A stretch of DNA of 64,000 nt, taken from assembly GCF_021919125.1 (NCBI RefSeq), contig NZ_CP083439.1, forward strand, positions 2,542,001 through 2,606,000, read 5' to 3'. The position numbers and the translations under genes were made by a program. Source of the DNA: Clavibacter sp. A6099. Lineage in GTDB: Bacteria > Actinomycetota > Actinomycetes > Actinomycetales > Microbacteriaceae. The notes beneath the pieces are model-generated. The model was not told where the DNA came from. It did no database searches and saw only the letters and a program-made list of their open reading frames with translations. Positions 50,784 to 58,141 of the stretch are shown here, piece after piece (within the stretch, counting starts at the first letter, position 1; each line of letters begins with the position of its first letter).

Positions 50784-52283
50784 ATGCCCGAGAGCACCGA
50801 CCACGCCGATCCCGCCGCCGAGACCGCCGAGCGCGCGGCCGGCGAGCAGCGCGACCACGCGCAGCCCGACGCCGCGACCGAGCCCGACCACTACGACGTC
50901 GCCGTAATCGGCGCCGGACCCGCGGGCACCGCCGCTGCCCTCCGCGCCGCCGAGCTCGGCGCGAGCGTCGTGGTGCTGGAGGCCGGCCGCGTGGGCGGCA
51001 CGTGCGTCAACACCGGATGCGTGCCCACGCGCGTGCTCGCGAAGACCGCGCGGCTCGTGCGCGAGGTGCGCTCCGCGGGCGAGAACGGGATCGGCGTGGG
51101 CGAGCCCGCGCCGCACTGGCCGTCGATCGTCGCGCGCGTGCACGCGCAGGTCGACCGGGTGCGCTCCCTCAAGGACGAGGCCGCCCGGTTCGAGGCGGCG
51201 GGCGTGACGCTGATCCACGAGGGCCGCGCGCGCTTCGTCGACGACCGCACGCTCCGGCTCGACAGCGGCAGGCGCATCACCGCGGGCTCGATCATCGTCT
51301 GCGTCGGCGGCCACTCGCGCCGCCTGCCCGTGCCCGGCGCCGAGCTCGCGACCGTGCCCGAGGACGTGCTCGCGCTGCCGGGGATCCCCCGCCGCCTCGC
51401 CGTCATCGGCGCCGGCAACACGGGCGCGCAGCTCGTCACCGTCTTCCGCTCGTTCGGCTCCGAGGTCACGCTGCTGGACGTCGCGCCGCGCGTGCTCACC
51501 GCATCCGACGAGGCGATCTCGGAGGCTGTCGCCGAGGCCTTCACCGCGCAGGGCGTGCGCGTCCACACCGGCATCGACACCGTGACGGGCCTCACGAAGA
51601 CGGGCGACGGATCCATCACCCTGCTCTGGCGTGACGGCGACCGCCCGCAGTCCTCCAGCTTCGACGCGGTGATCATGGCCACCGGCTGGCCCGCCGACGT
51701 CGACGACCTCGGGCTCGAGCACGCCGGCGTGGAGGTGGAGCGCTCGGCGATCCCGGTCGACCGCTACCTCCGCACGCGCGTGCCGCACATCCTCGCGGTG
51801 GGCGACGCCAACGGCAAGGACATGCTCGTGCAGGCGGCGCAGTCCGAGGGCGAGGCGGCGGCCGAGAACGCGGTGCTCGGGGTCAACCGGCGGATCCCGC
51901 TGCAGCTCCTCCCGGCCGGCGGCTTCACCGACCCCGATTACGCGGGCGTCGGCCTCACCCAGGCGGAGGCGCGCGAGCGCGACGGCGCGTGCGTGATCGC
52001 GCGGGTGCCGTTCGCCGAGGTCGACCGCGCTGTGATCGACGACCGCGAGGCCGGCTTCCTCCTCCTCATCGCCGACCGCCGCCGCGAGCTGATCCTCGGC
52101 GCGCACGCCGTGGGCGAGAACGCGGTCGAGGTGATCCAGTCGGTCACCACCGCGATGGCCGCGGGCGTCGACGTCGCCACACTCGCGCACGTGCGGTTCG
52201 CGTACCCGACGTACAGCGCGATCATCGGGATCGCCGCCCGGCGCCTGCTGCAGGAGGACGACCGGGAGGGCGAGCTCGACTGA
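50784..52283 (+). CDS. FAD-dependent pyridine nucleotide-disulfide oxidoreductase
   Basis: 499 residues after a 35-residue acidic leader. The FAD motif is VAVIGAGPAGTAAALRAAELGASVVVLEAG, the redox disulfide GGTCVNTGCVPTRVL, the NAD motif LAVIGAGNTGAQLVTVF, and the second FAD motif ILAVGDANGKDMLVQAA. The usual C-terminal HPT catalytic His is replaced: FAYPTYSAIIGIAARRL. So it is not a normal lipoamide dehydrogenase; a transhydrogenase- or quinone-type reaction is possible. A GGAGGAC site precedes the ATG. Confidence 0.85.
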   Translation: MPESTDHADPAAETAERAAGEQRDHAQPDAATEPDHYDVAVIGAGPAGTAAALRAAELGASVVVLEAGRVGGTCVNTGCVPTRVLAKTARLVREVRSAGENGIGVGEPAPHWPSIVARVHAQVDRVRSLKDEAARFEAAGVTLIHEGRARFVDDRTLRLDSGRRITAGSIIVCVGGHSRRLPVPGAELATVPEDVLALPGIPRRLAVIGAGNTGAQLVTVFRSFGSEVTLLDVAPRVLTASDEAISEAVAEAFTAQGVRVHTGIDTVTGLTKTGDGSITLLWRDGDRPQSSSFDAVIMATGWPADVDDLGLEHAGVEVERSAIPVDRYLRTRVPHILAVGDANGKDMLVQAAQSEGEAAAENAVLGVNRRIPLQLLPAGGFTDPDYAGVGLTQAEARERDGACVIARVPFAEVDRAVIDDREAGFLLLIADRRRELILGAHAVGENAVEVIQSVTTAMAAGVDVATLAHVRFAYPTYSAIIGIAARRLLQEDDREGELD

Positions 52284-52317
52284 GGCGCTGCCCGGGCGGG
52301 CGTGATCGGATGGAGGC

Positions 52318-52899
52318 ATGACCGCGCTCATCGTCACGGCCCATCCCGATCCCGACTCCCTCACCCACCACGTCGCCCGCCGGCTCGTCGCCCAGCTCGG
52401 GGCCGACCGGACGGAGGTCGCGCACCTCGCCCAGGAGGGCTTCGACCCGGTGTTCGGCATGGCCGACCGGGCCGCCTACGCCGGCGGCCCCGCGCCCGCG
52501 GACGTCCTCGCCGAGCAGGCGCGCCTTGACGTCGTGGACCACGTCGTGCTCGTCTTCCCCGTGTGGTGGTGGTCGATGCCGGCGCTCCTCAAGGGCTGGA
52601 TCGACCGCGTCTTCATCGGCGGCTGGGCGTTCGACATCGACGATGACGGCCGCGTCCACACGCACCTGGAGCGCCTCACCGTGCACCTCCTGCCCGTGGC
52701 CGGCTTCGGTCGCGCGTCCTTCGCCCGGCACGGCTACCTGTCCGCGTTCCAGACGCAGATCGGCCACGGGATCCTCGACTACTGCGGCGCCCGCCACGGC
52801 GCCCTGGCGTTCGTGCACGACTCCGAGTCGGGTGACCGCGACGCCGTGGGCGCCGAGGTGGAGCGGGCCGTCGCGGAGGTGGCGGCGGCGGTCGGCTGA
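52318..52899 (+). CDS. NAD(P)H oxidoreductase, NQO1/KefF flavodoxin type
   Basis: 193 residues. ALIVTAHPDPDSLTHHVARRLVAQL, VVDHVVLVFPVWWWSMPALLKGWIDRVFIGGWAF and ARHGYLSAFQTQIGHGILDYCGA are the flavodoxin-like NAD(P)H dehydrogenase pattern; FMN or FAD is expected. It reduces quinones or electrophiles. It follows the disulfide oxidoreductase by 34 nt on the same strand. Confidence 0.9.
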   Translation: MTALIVTAHPDPDSLTHHVARRLVAQLGADRTEVAHLAQEGFDPVFGMADRAAYAGGPAPADVLAEQARLDVVDHVVLVFPVWWWSMPALLKGWIDRVFIGGWAFDIDDDGRVHTHLERLTVHLLPVAGFGRASFARHGYLSAFQTQIGHGILDYCGARHGALAFVHDSESGDRDAVGAEVERAVAEVAAAVG

Positions 52900-52995
52900 T
52901 CCCGCGGGCCTCCCCGGACCCGCAGCCGCCGCCCGTGCGCGGATCCCATCGGCCGGCAGCCCGTCGTCGTCCGCGGCCGTCGGTACAGTGCCGAC

Positions 52996-53379
52996 ATGGC
53001 CTCCCGCACCGCCAACTTCTGCATCGACACCCTCGACCCCCGCGCCCAGGCGCTCTGGTGGGCGCAGGTTCTCGACGACTTCGCGATCGTGCCCGGGGGG
53101 ACGATGGAGGACGACGAGGCCGAGCTCCGCGGCCCGGGCGGCCGGTGGCTGGAGTTCATCCGGGTCCCGGAGCCGAAGGCGGTGAAGAACCGCATGCACA
53201 TGTGCCTCCGCCCGGCCGGCACGACGCGCGACGCCGAGGTGGAACGGATCCTGGCGCTCGGCGCGAGCATGGTGGACGACCGCCGCGAGACCGACGGCTG
53301 GGCGGTGCTGGGCGATCCGGAGGGCAACGAGTTCTGCGTCCTTGCCACGTCCGCGGAGGACGCCGGGATCGGCGCTTGA
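52996..53379 (+). CDS. VOC family protein
   Basis: 127 residues, one vicinal oxygen chelate unit: NFCIDTLDPRAQALWWAQVL, RMHMCLRPAGTTRDAEVERILALGASMV and WAVLGDPEGNEFCVL. Possibly a glyoxalase or bleomycin-resistance-like fold; no activity assigned. TACAGT (52984-52989) is six bases before the ATG. Confidence 0.88.
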   Translation: MASRTANFCIDTLDPRAQALWWAQVLDDFAIVPGGTMEDDEAELRGPGGRWLEFIRVPEPKAVKNRMHMCLRPAGTTRDAEVERILALGASMVDDRRETDGWAVLGDPEGNEFCVLATSAEDAGIGA

Positions 53380-53485
53380 TGCGGAGCGCGACGCGACGCT
53401 GACGACCGGGAGCCGCCTCGCCATTCCGTGCCGAGGACGAGACGGTCTCCGCGGCGCGCGGCCGGCATCGCCTACCTTCGGGCGC

Positions 53486-54025
53486 ATGACGACCTCCGAT
53501 CCCCTCCCCGGCCGGCCGCACGTCGCCGGCCGGCCGCACGTCGCCGGCCGCTCCCGTCCCGATCCCGGCGAGGTCGTCATCCGCGCCGCAGAGCCCGCGG
53601 ACATGACGTCGGTCGCGGAGCTGCGCTGGCGGTGGTCGGTGGACGAGGAGGGCGACGCGCCTGTGACGGACATCGCGGGCTACGTCGCCGCCACCGCGGC
53701 CTTCGCGACCGCGCATCCGCGCACGCACGGGTGCGTCGTAGCCGAACGGGACGGCGTCGTGGTGGGACTGGCCTGGCTCGCCCTCACGGATCGGCCGCCC
53801 ACCCCCGACGACCTGAGCCGCGTCGCGGGCGACATCCAGTCCGTCTACGTCGTCCCGGAACTGCGCGGGTCCGGGACCGGGCCCCGGCTGGTGGCCGCGC
53901 TCCTCGACGAAGCCCGCGCCGCCGGCTGCCGGTACGTCCGCGTGCACTCGAGCCCTCGCGCGGTCCCCGTCTACGCCCGTGCCGGATTCGCCGTTGACGA
54001 GGAATATCGCGTCGTCCGCCTCTGA
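53486..54025 (+). CDS. GNAT family N-acetyltransferase with a 6-residue repeat
   Basis: 179 residues. After an N-terminal GRPHVAGRPHVAGR repeat comes the acetyltransferase domain: VIRAAEPADMTSVAELRWRW, VVGLAWLAL, SVYVVPELRGSGTGPRLVAALLDEARAAG and YARAGFAV. Substrate unknown. TACCTT (53473-53478) is seven bases before the ATG. Confidence 0.85.
   Translation: MTTSDPLPGRPHVAGRPHVAGRSRPDPGEVVIRAAEPADMTSVAELRWRWSVDEEGDAPVTDIAGYVAATAAFATAHPRTHGCVVAERDGVVVGLAWLALTDRPPTPDDLSRVAGDIQSVYVVPELRGSGTGPRLVAALLDEARAAGCRYVRVHSSPRAVPVYARAGFAVDEEYRVVRL
53510..53550 (+). repeat. 18-bp perfect tandem repeat in the GNAT gene
   Basis: GGCCGGCCGCACGTCGCC occurs twice exactly, plus the first five bases of a third copy. 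It codes two copies of GRPHVA. Confidence 0.85.
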
Positions 54026-54032
54026 GGCCTGC

Positions 54033-55076
54033 TCAGACGCCGTCGTCGATCCCCGTCATGTCGAGCACGAAGCGGTAGCGCACGTCGTTGCGGCGGAGCC
54101 GGTCGATCGCGGTCGCGACCTCGGCCGCGGGCAGCACCTCCACCTCCGCTGTGATGTCGTGCTCGCCGCAGAAGTCGAGCAGGTCCTGCGTCGCGGGTCG
54201 TCCGGCACTGCCCGAGGAGGCGAGCCGACGCCGGCCGCCGAGCAGGTCCATCGCCTGGACCCCAAGCGGGCCGAGGAAGCCGAGGACGCACAGCGTGCCG
54301 TCGAGGTCGAGCACGCGCAGGTAGGGGCCGAGGTCGTGGGTGGCCGAGACGGTGTCGAGCACGAGGTCGAGGCTTGAGGCGGCGGCCGCCATCGCGGCGG
54401 GGTCGGTTGAGACGACCACGCGGCTCGCGCCGAGCCGCTCGGCGTCCGCCGCCTTGGCCGCGCTCGTGGTGAACACCGTCACCTCCGCGCCGAGGGCGCT
54501 CCCCAACCGCACCGCGAGGTGGCCGAGGCCGCCGAGGCCGACGACCCCGAGGCGCGTGCCCGGGCCGACGCCCGCGGCCCGCAGCGGCTCCCAGACCGTG
54601 ACGCCCGCGCACATGAGCGGGGCGACGGCGGCGGGATCCAGCGACGCCGGCCGGCGGTAGACGAAGGACTCGCGGACCACGTAGCGGCCGGACCAGCCGC
54701 CGCGGGTCGTGGATCCGTCGACGCGGTCGCGGCCGCCGTAGGTGAGCGTCGGGAACTCGACGCACATGTTCTCGTGGCCGCCGCGGCACATGGCGCAGAC
54801 GCCGCACGAGTCGACGATGTTGCCGACCGCGACCGGGTCGCCGGGCGCGAAGGCCGTGACGGCGGATCCGACGGCCACCACCTCCCCGACGAACTCGTGG
54901 CCGGGGACGAGCGCGTCGTCGCGGCCGTGCTGGTCGAGCGCGTGCAGGTCGGAGAAGCAGACGCCGCAGTGGGTGACGCGGACGTCGACATCGTCGGGAC
55001 GGAGGTCGCGGCGCGCGATCTCGGTGGGGCGGAGCGGCAGGCCGGACGCGGGAGACAGAAGGGCTGTGGTTCTCAT
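54033..55076 (-). CDS. Zinc-dependent alcohol dehydrogenase, CAD-like
   Basis: 347 residues. The catalytic zinc is set by HCGVCFSDLH and GHEFVGEV, the structural zinc by CGVCAMCRGGHENMC, and the cofactor loop is VVGLGGLGHLAV with NADP-favouring surroundings. It resembles YahK/cinnamyl-alcohol-type dehydrogenases, which reduce aldehydes. Divergent from a TetR gene with an operator in between, so probably induced by an aldehyde or aromatic compound. Confidence 0.92.
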   Translation of the reverse strand: MRTTALLSPASGLPLRPTEIARRDLRPDDVDVRVTHCGVCFSDLHALDQHGRDDALVPGHEFVGEVVAVGSAVTAFAPGDPVAVGNIVDSCGVCAMCRGGHENMCVEFPTLTYGGRDRVDGSTTRGGWSGRYVVRESFVYRRPASLDPAAVAPLMCAGVTVWEPLRAAGVGPGTRLGVVGLGGLGHLAVRLGSALGAEVTVFTTSAAKAADAERLGASRVVVSTDPAAMAAAASSLDLVLDTVSATHDLGPYLRVLDLDGTLCVLGFLGPLGVQAMDLLGGRRRLASSGSAGRPATQDLLDFCGEHDITAEVEVLPAAEVATAIDRLRRNDVRYRFVLDMTGIDDGV

Positions 55077-55085
55077 GCCCTTACT

Positions 55086-55114
55086 CTACCTACTAGTTGG
55101 TAGCTACGTATGCT
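55086..55114 (+). promoter_or_regulatory. TetR-type operator and leaderless promoter
   Basis: CTACCTACTAGTTGGTAG (55086-55103) is palindromic at 16 of 18 positions and lies 10 bp from the dehydrogenase start. TATGCT (55109-55114) is six bases before the tetR-like ATG at 55121. Confidence 0.65.
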
Positions 55115-55120
55115 CGATGC

Positions 55121-55696
55121 ATGACCTCGACCGCCGACCGCACGCGCCAGCGCATCCTCGACGCCGCGACGGAGGAGTTTGCCGCCCGCGGCATCGCCGG
55201 GGCGCGCGTCGACCGGATAGCCCAGGCGTCCGGCATGAGCAAGCCGATGCTGTACTCGCACTTCGGCGGCAAGGACCGGCTGTTCGACGCGGTGTTCGCC
55301 GAGCACGTGATCGCGAACGGCGACCGCGTCCCCTTCACGGGCGACGACCTGCCCGGCTACGCGGCCAGCCTCTACGACGACTATCTCGAGGATCCCGCGC
55401 TCGCCCGCCTCGTGATGTGGAAGCGGCTCGAGCGCGACGGCACCGGGTACCTCTACCCCGGCCTCGAGGAGCACGACGCGGCGCACCGGCGCGACATCGT
55501 CGCGGCCCAGGCGTCCGGCCGGATCCGCGCGGACCTCCACCCCGACGACGTGTGGACCCTGCTCATCGCCACCGCCGCGAGCTGGGCGCAGATCTCGATC
55601 ACGACGGTCGCGGCGGCAGACGACCCGGCGGCCCTCCATGCGCGGCGCCGCGCGGCCCTCGCGGCGCACGTGCGCGACGGGCTCTGCGGAGGCTGA
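55121..55696 (+). CDS. TetR family transcriptional regulator
   Basis: 191 residues. The N-terminal helix-turn-helix is RTRQRILDAATEEFAARGIAGARVDRIAQASGMSKPMLYSHFGGKDRLF. The C-terminal ligand-binding helices end ARRRAALAAHVRDGL. It probably represses itself and the divergent alcohol dehydrogenase by binding 55086-55103. Confidence 0.93.
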   Translation: MTSTADRTRQRILDAATEEFAARGIAGARVDRIAQASGMSKPMLYSHFGGKDRLFDAVFAEHVIANGDRVPFTGDDLPGYAASLYDDYLEDPALARLVMWKRLERDGTGYLYPGLEEHDAAHRRDIVAAQASGRIRADLHPDDVWTLLIATAASWAQISITTVAAADDPAALHARRRAALAAHVRDGLCGG

Positions 55697-55699
55697 TCC

Positions 55700-56119
55700 C
55701 TACGGCGCGAGGCGCAGCGCCTCGTCGCCCTCCGGCAGCTCGACGACCACGTCGAGCGCATCCCGGTCGCGCAGCCCGTCGGGCACGTCGAGCGCGTAGC
55801 TGGTGGGCGAGAGGTCGGCGGAGCAGGCCGCGCCGCCGGTCTGCCCGGTGAGGACCGTCGAGATGCGCAGGACGTCGTCGTCGACCCGCATCCCCATGGG
55901 CGCCGTCGGGCAGCCCGATGAGCCGAACGTCGTGAGCGAGAACCGCTCGCCGGGCTCGATCCATAGGATCACCGCGTCCCCGTCGCGCCCGCCCATGCCC
56001 GTGCGCAGGTCGTCCAGCGGCACCTCGTAGGGGTCGCCGATCGGCGTGCGCGAGCACCCGGCGAGCAGGCTGAGCGCGACGAGAGCCGCCGCCACCGCTC
56101 GGACACCCGGATGCCTCAC
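55700..56119 (-). CDS. Small secreted lipoprotein
   Basis: 139 residues. The signal is RAVAAALVALSLLAGCS, with lipid Cys at about residue 22. The mature part has PYEVPLDDLRTGMGGRDGDAVILWIEPGERFSLTTFGSSGCPTAP and a second Cys pair candidate (GGAACSADL), so one disulfide is likely. No family recognised. The GTG start overlaps the DUF3021-type gene by GTGA. Confidence 0.75.
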   Translation of the reverse strand: MRHPGVRAVAAALVALSLLAGCSRTPIGDPYEVPLDDLRTGMGGRDGDAVILWIEPGERFSLTTFGSSGCPTAPMGMRVDDDVLRISTVLTGQTGGAACSADLSPTSYALDVPDGLRDRDALDVVVELPEGDEALRLAP

Positions 56120-56589
56120 CCGCGGGCCTGCGCCCGGGTCGCCCGGCCACGTTCGACCGCCGTCATCACGAGGTACAGCGTCGTCCAGAGCACGAGGCCC
56201 GTGGCGAGGAAGATCCCGACGACCGCGACCACGCCTCCCGCGGTGTCCGTCGGGAACCAGCCGCTGAGCAGGAGCGCCGGGAGCACGGTGACGAGCATGA
56301 GCGCGAAGTGCGTGACGGATGCCCGGGTGACGCTCCAGCGGTCCACCTGGTAGAGGAGCGAGCCGGCGGCGGTCGCCGCGGCGATGACGCCGACCGCGAG
56401 GGTGGAGCGGCCGTCCGCGATCTGGCCGGCGGCGAGCAGGGACGCGCCGATCGCCGACATGACCACGAGCGGGATCCCGCCGAGGAGCGCGGCGCGGAGG
56501 AGCAGGCGCGGTCGGCGGCGCGCGGCGGGCGCGCCCGCGGGGCTCTCGGCCGGCGCTGATGCCGGTGCCGGTCTCGGTGCTGGTCGCAT
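56116..56589 (-). CDS. DUF3021-like four-helix membrane protein
   Basis: 157 residues with four helices; LLYQVDRWSVTRASVTHFALMLVTVLPALLLSGWFP is the DUF3021 pattern. Elsewhere such proteins sit beside LytTR regulators; none is here. A GAGGAG site precedes the ATG. It is first in a two-gene unit with the lipoprotein, and the 154 bp to the next gene hold no gene. Confidence 0.75.
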   Translation of the reverse strand: MRPAPRPAPASAPAESPAGAPAARRRPRLLLRAALLGGIPLVVMSAIGASLLAAGQIADGRSTLAVGVIAAATAAGSLLYQVDRWSVTRASVTHFALMLVTVLPALLLSGWFPTDTAGGVVAVVGIFLATGLVLWTTLYLVMTAVERGRATRAQARG

Positions 56590-56743
56590 GGCTCCTCGTC
56601 CCGCCCAGTCGACCACGCGCGCGACGCCGGACGGAACCCCCGATGAGGGGGCCGTGTCGCGCGCCCCCGCGGGGACCCCCCCGATCGCTACGGTGGGTCT
56701 CGGCCTCCGCACCGGGTCGCATCCGCCCACCAGGGAGTCCGCC

Positions 56744-58141
56744 GTGCTCATGACCCTCACCTCGACCGCGCCCTCGGCGTCGGACCTCAGCCACCTGCTC
56801 CGCAAGCACCCGGCGAAGGCGCAGTCCTTCGACCTCGCGGTCGGCACCGCGCACGTCCTCTACCCGGAGGCGACCGACGAGCGGTGCACGGTGGCGCTGC
56901 TGCTGGAGGTGGATCCGATCGCGCTCGTCCGCTCCTCGCGCTTCCGGAGCTCAGGTGCGTCGAGCATCGCGCACTACGTGAACGACCGGCCCTACGCGTC
57001 GTCGTCGATGCTCGCGGTCGCGCTCGGGCACGTCTTCCGCACGGCGATGGGCGGCCGCAGCGAGACCTTCCCCGAGCTCGCGGCGAACGCACTCCCGCTC
57101 CGCATCACGGTCGCCGCCCTGCCCGCGCGCGGCGGCGCCGACCTCGTGCACGCGCTGTTCGCGCCCCTCGGCTGGCAGGTGGAGGCGACGCCCGTGCCGC
57201 TGGATCCCGCGTTCCCCGCCTGGGGCGACTCCCGCTACGTCGACCTCGTGCTCACGGGCGAGGTCCGCCTCGCCGACGCGCTCCGCCACCTCTACGTGCT
57301 GCTGCCCGTGCTCGACGACGGCAAGCACTACTGGGTCTCCGAGGACGAGGTGGGCAAGCTCCTGCGCGCCGGCGAGGGGTGGCTCGCCGAGCACCCGTCG
57401 CGCGACCTCATCACCCGCCGCTACCTCGCGCACCAGCGCGACCTCGTGGGCGAGGCGGACGAGCTGCTCGACGCGGGATCCGATGCGCCCGCGGACGCCG
57501 CTCCCGCCACGGAACCGCCCGCGCCGCGCTCCCCCTCGCTCGCCCGCCGGCGCGCGGAGACGGTCCACGCCGTGCTCACGGAGCTCCGTGCCCGCACGGT
57601 CGCGGACGTGGGCTGCGGATCCGGCGCGCTGCTGCGGCACCTGGTGGCCGATCCCGCGTTCACGACGATCATCGGCACCGACGTCTCCGCGTCCGACCTC
57701 GAGGCCGCGGCCCGTCGCCTCGACCTCCGGGAGGCGGGCGACCGGGTGCGCGAGCGGATCCGGTTGCTGCAGTCCTCCGCGACCTACGAGGATCCGCGCA
57801 TCGCCGGCCTCGACGCGATCGTGCTCATGGAGGTCATCGAGCACGTGGATCCCGACCGGCACGCGGCCCTCGAGGCGAGCGTGTTCGGATCCGCGTCGCC
57901 GGCCGCCGTGATCGTCACGACCCCGAACGCCGAGCACAACGCGCTCTACCCGGGCCTCTCCGCGGGCGCCCTGCGCCACCCCGACCACCGCTTCGAGTGG
58001 ACCCGCGCCGAGTTCGCCGCCTGGGCGCACCGCGTCGCCGGCCGCTTCGGCTACCGCGTGGAGATCCGGCCCGTCGGCGACGCGGATCCCGTCCACGGCT
58101 CCCCCACCCAGCTCGCGCTCTTCCGGAAGGCCACGCGATGA
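56744..58141 (+). CDS. hen1: 3'-terminal RNA ribose 2'-O-methyltransferase Hen1
   Basis: 465 residues. The N-terminal bacterial-specific domain (VGTAHVLYPEATDERCTVALLLEVDPIALVR, YVNDRPYASSSMLAVALGHVFRTAMGG) is needed in this family to stimulate the partner ligase. The C-terminal methyltransferase has VADVGCGSGALLRHL (about 287-301) and the metal site VLMEVIEHVDPDRH (Glu/Glu/His near 361-368). It methylates the 2'-OH at the 3' end of cleaved RNA so the repaired joint resists re-cutting. The GTG at 56744 has a GGGAG site; ATG 56750 is an alternative. Coupled to pnkp by ATGA. Confidence 0.95.
   Translation: MLMTLTSTAPSASDLSHLLRKHPAKAQSFDLAVGTAHVLYPEATDERCTVALLLEVDPIALVRSSRFRSSGASSIAHYVNDRPYASSSMLAVALGHVFRTAMGGRSETFPELAANALPLRITVAALPARGGADLVHALFAPLGWQVEATPVPLDPAFPAWGDSRYVDLVLTGEVRLADALRHLYVLLPVLDDGKHYWVSEDEVGKLLRAGEGWLAEHPSRDLITRRYLAHQRDLVGEADELLDAGSDAPADAAPATEPPAPRSPSLARRRAETVHAVLTELRARTVADVGCGSGALLRHLVADPAFTTIIGTDVSASDLEAAARRLDLREAGDRVRERIRLLQSSATYEDPRIAGLDAIVLMEVIEHVDPDRHAALEASVFGSASPAAVIVTTPNAEHNALYPGLSAGALRHPDHRFEWTRAEFAAWAHRVAGRFGYRVEIRPVGDADPVHGSPTQLALFRKATR

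Noticed and set aside
50629-50907. Short plus-strand frame before the FAD oxidoreductase
   Set aside because: Pro/Arg/Ala-rich, no ribosome-binding site, and overlapped by the real gene from 50784.
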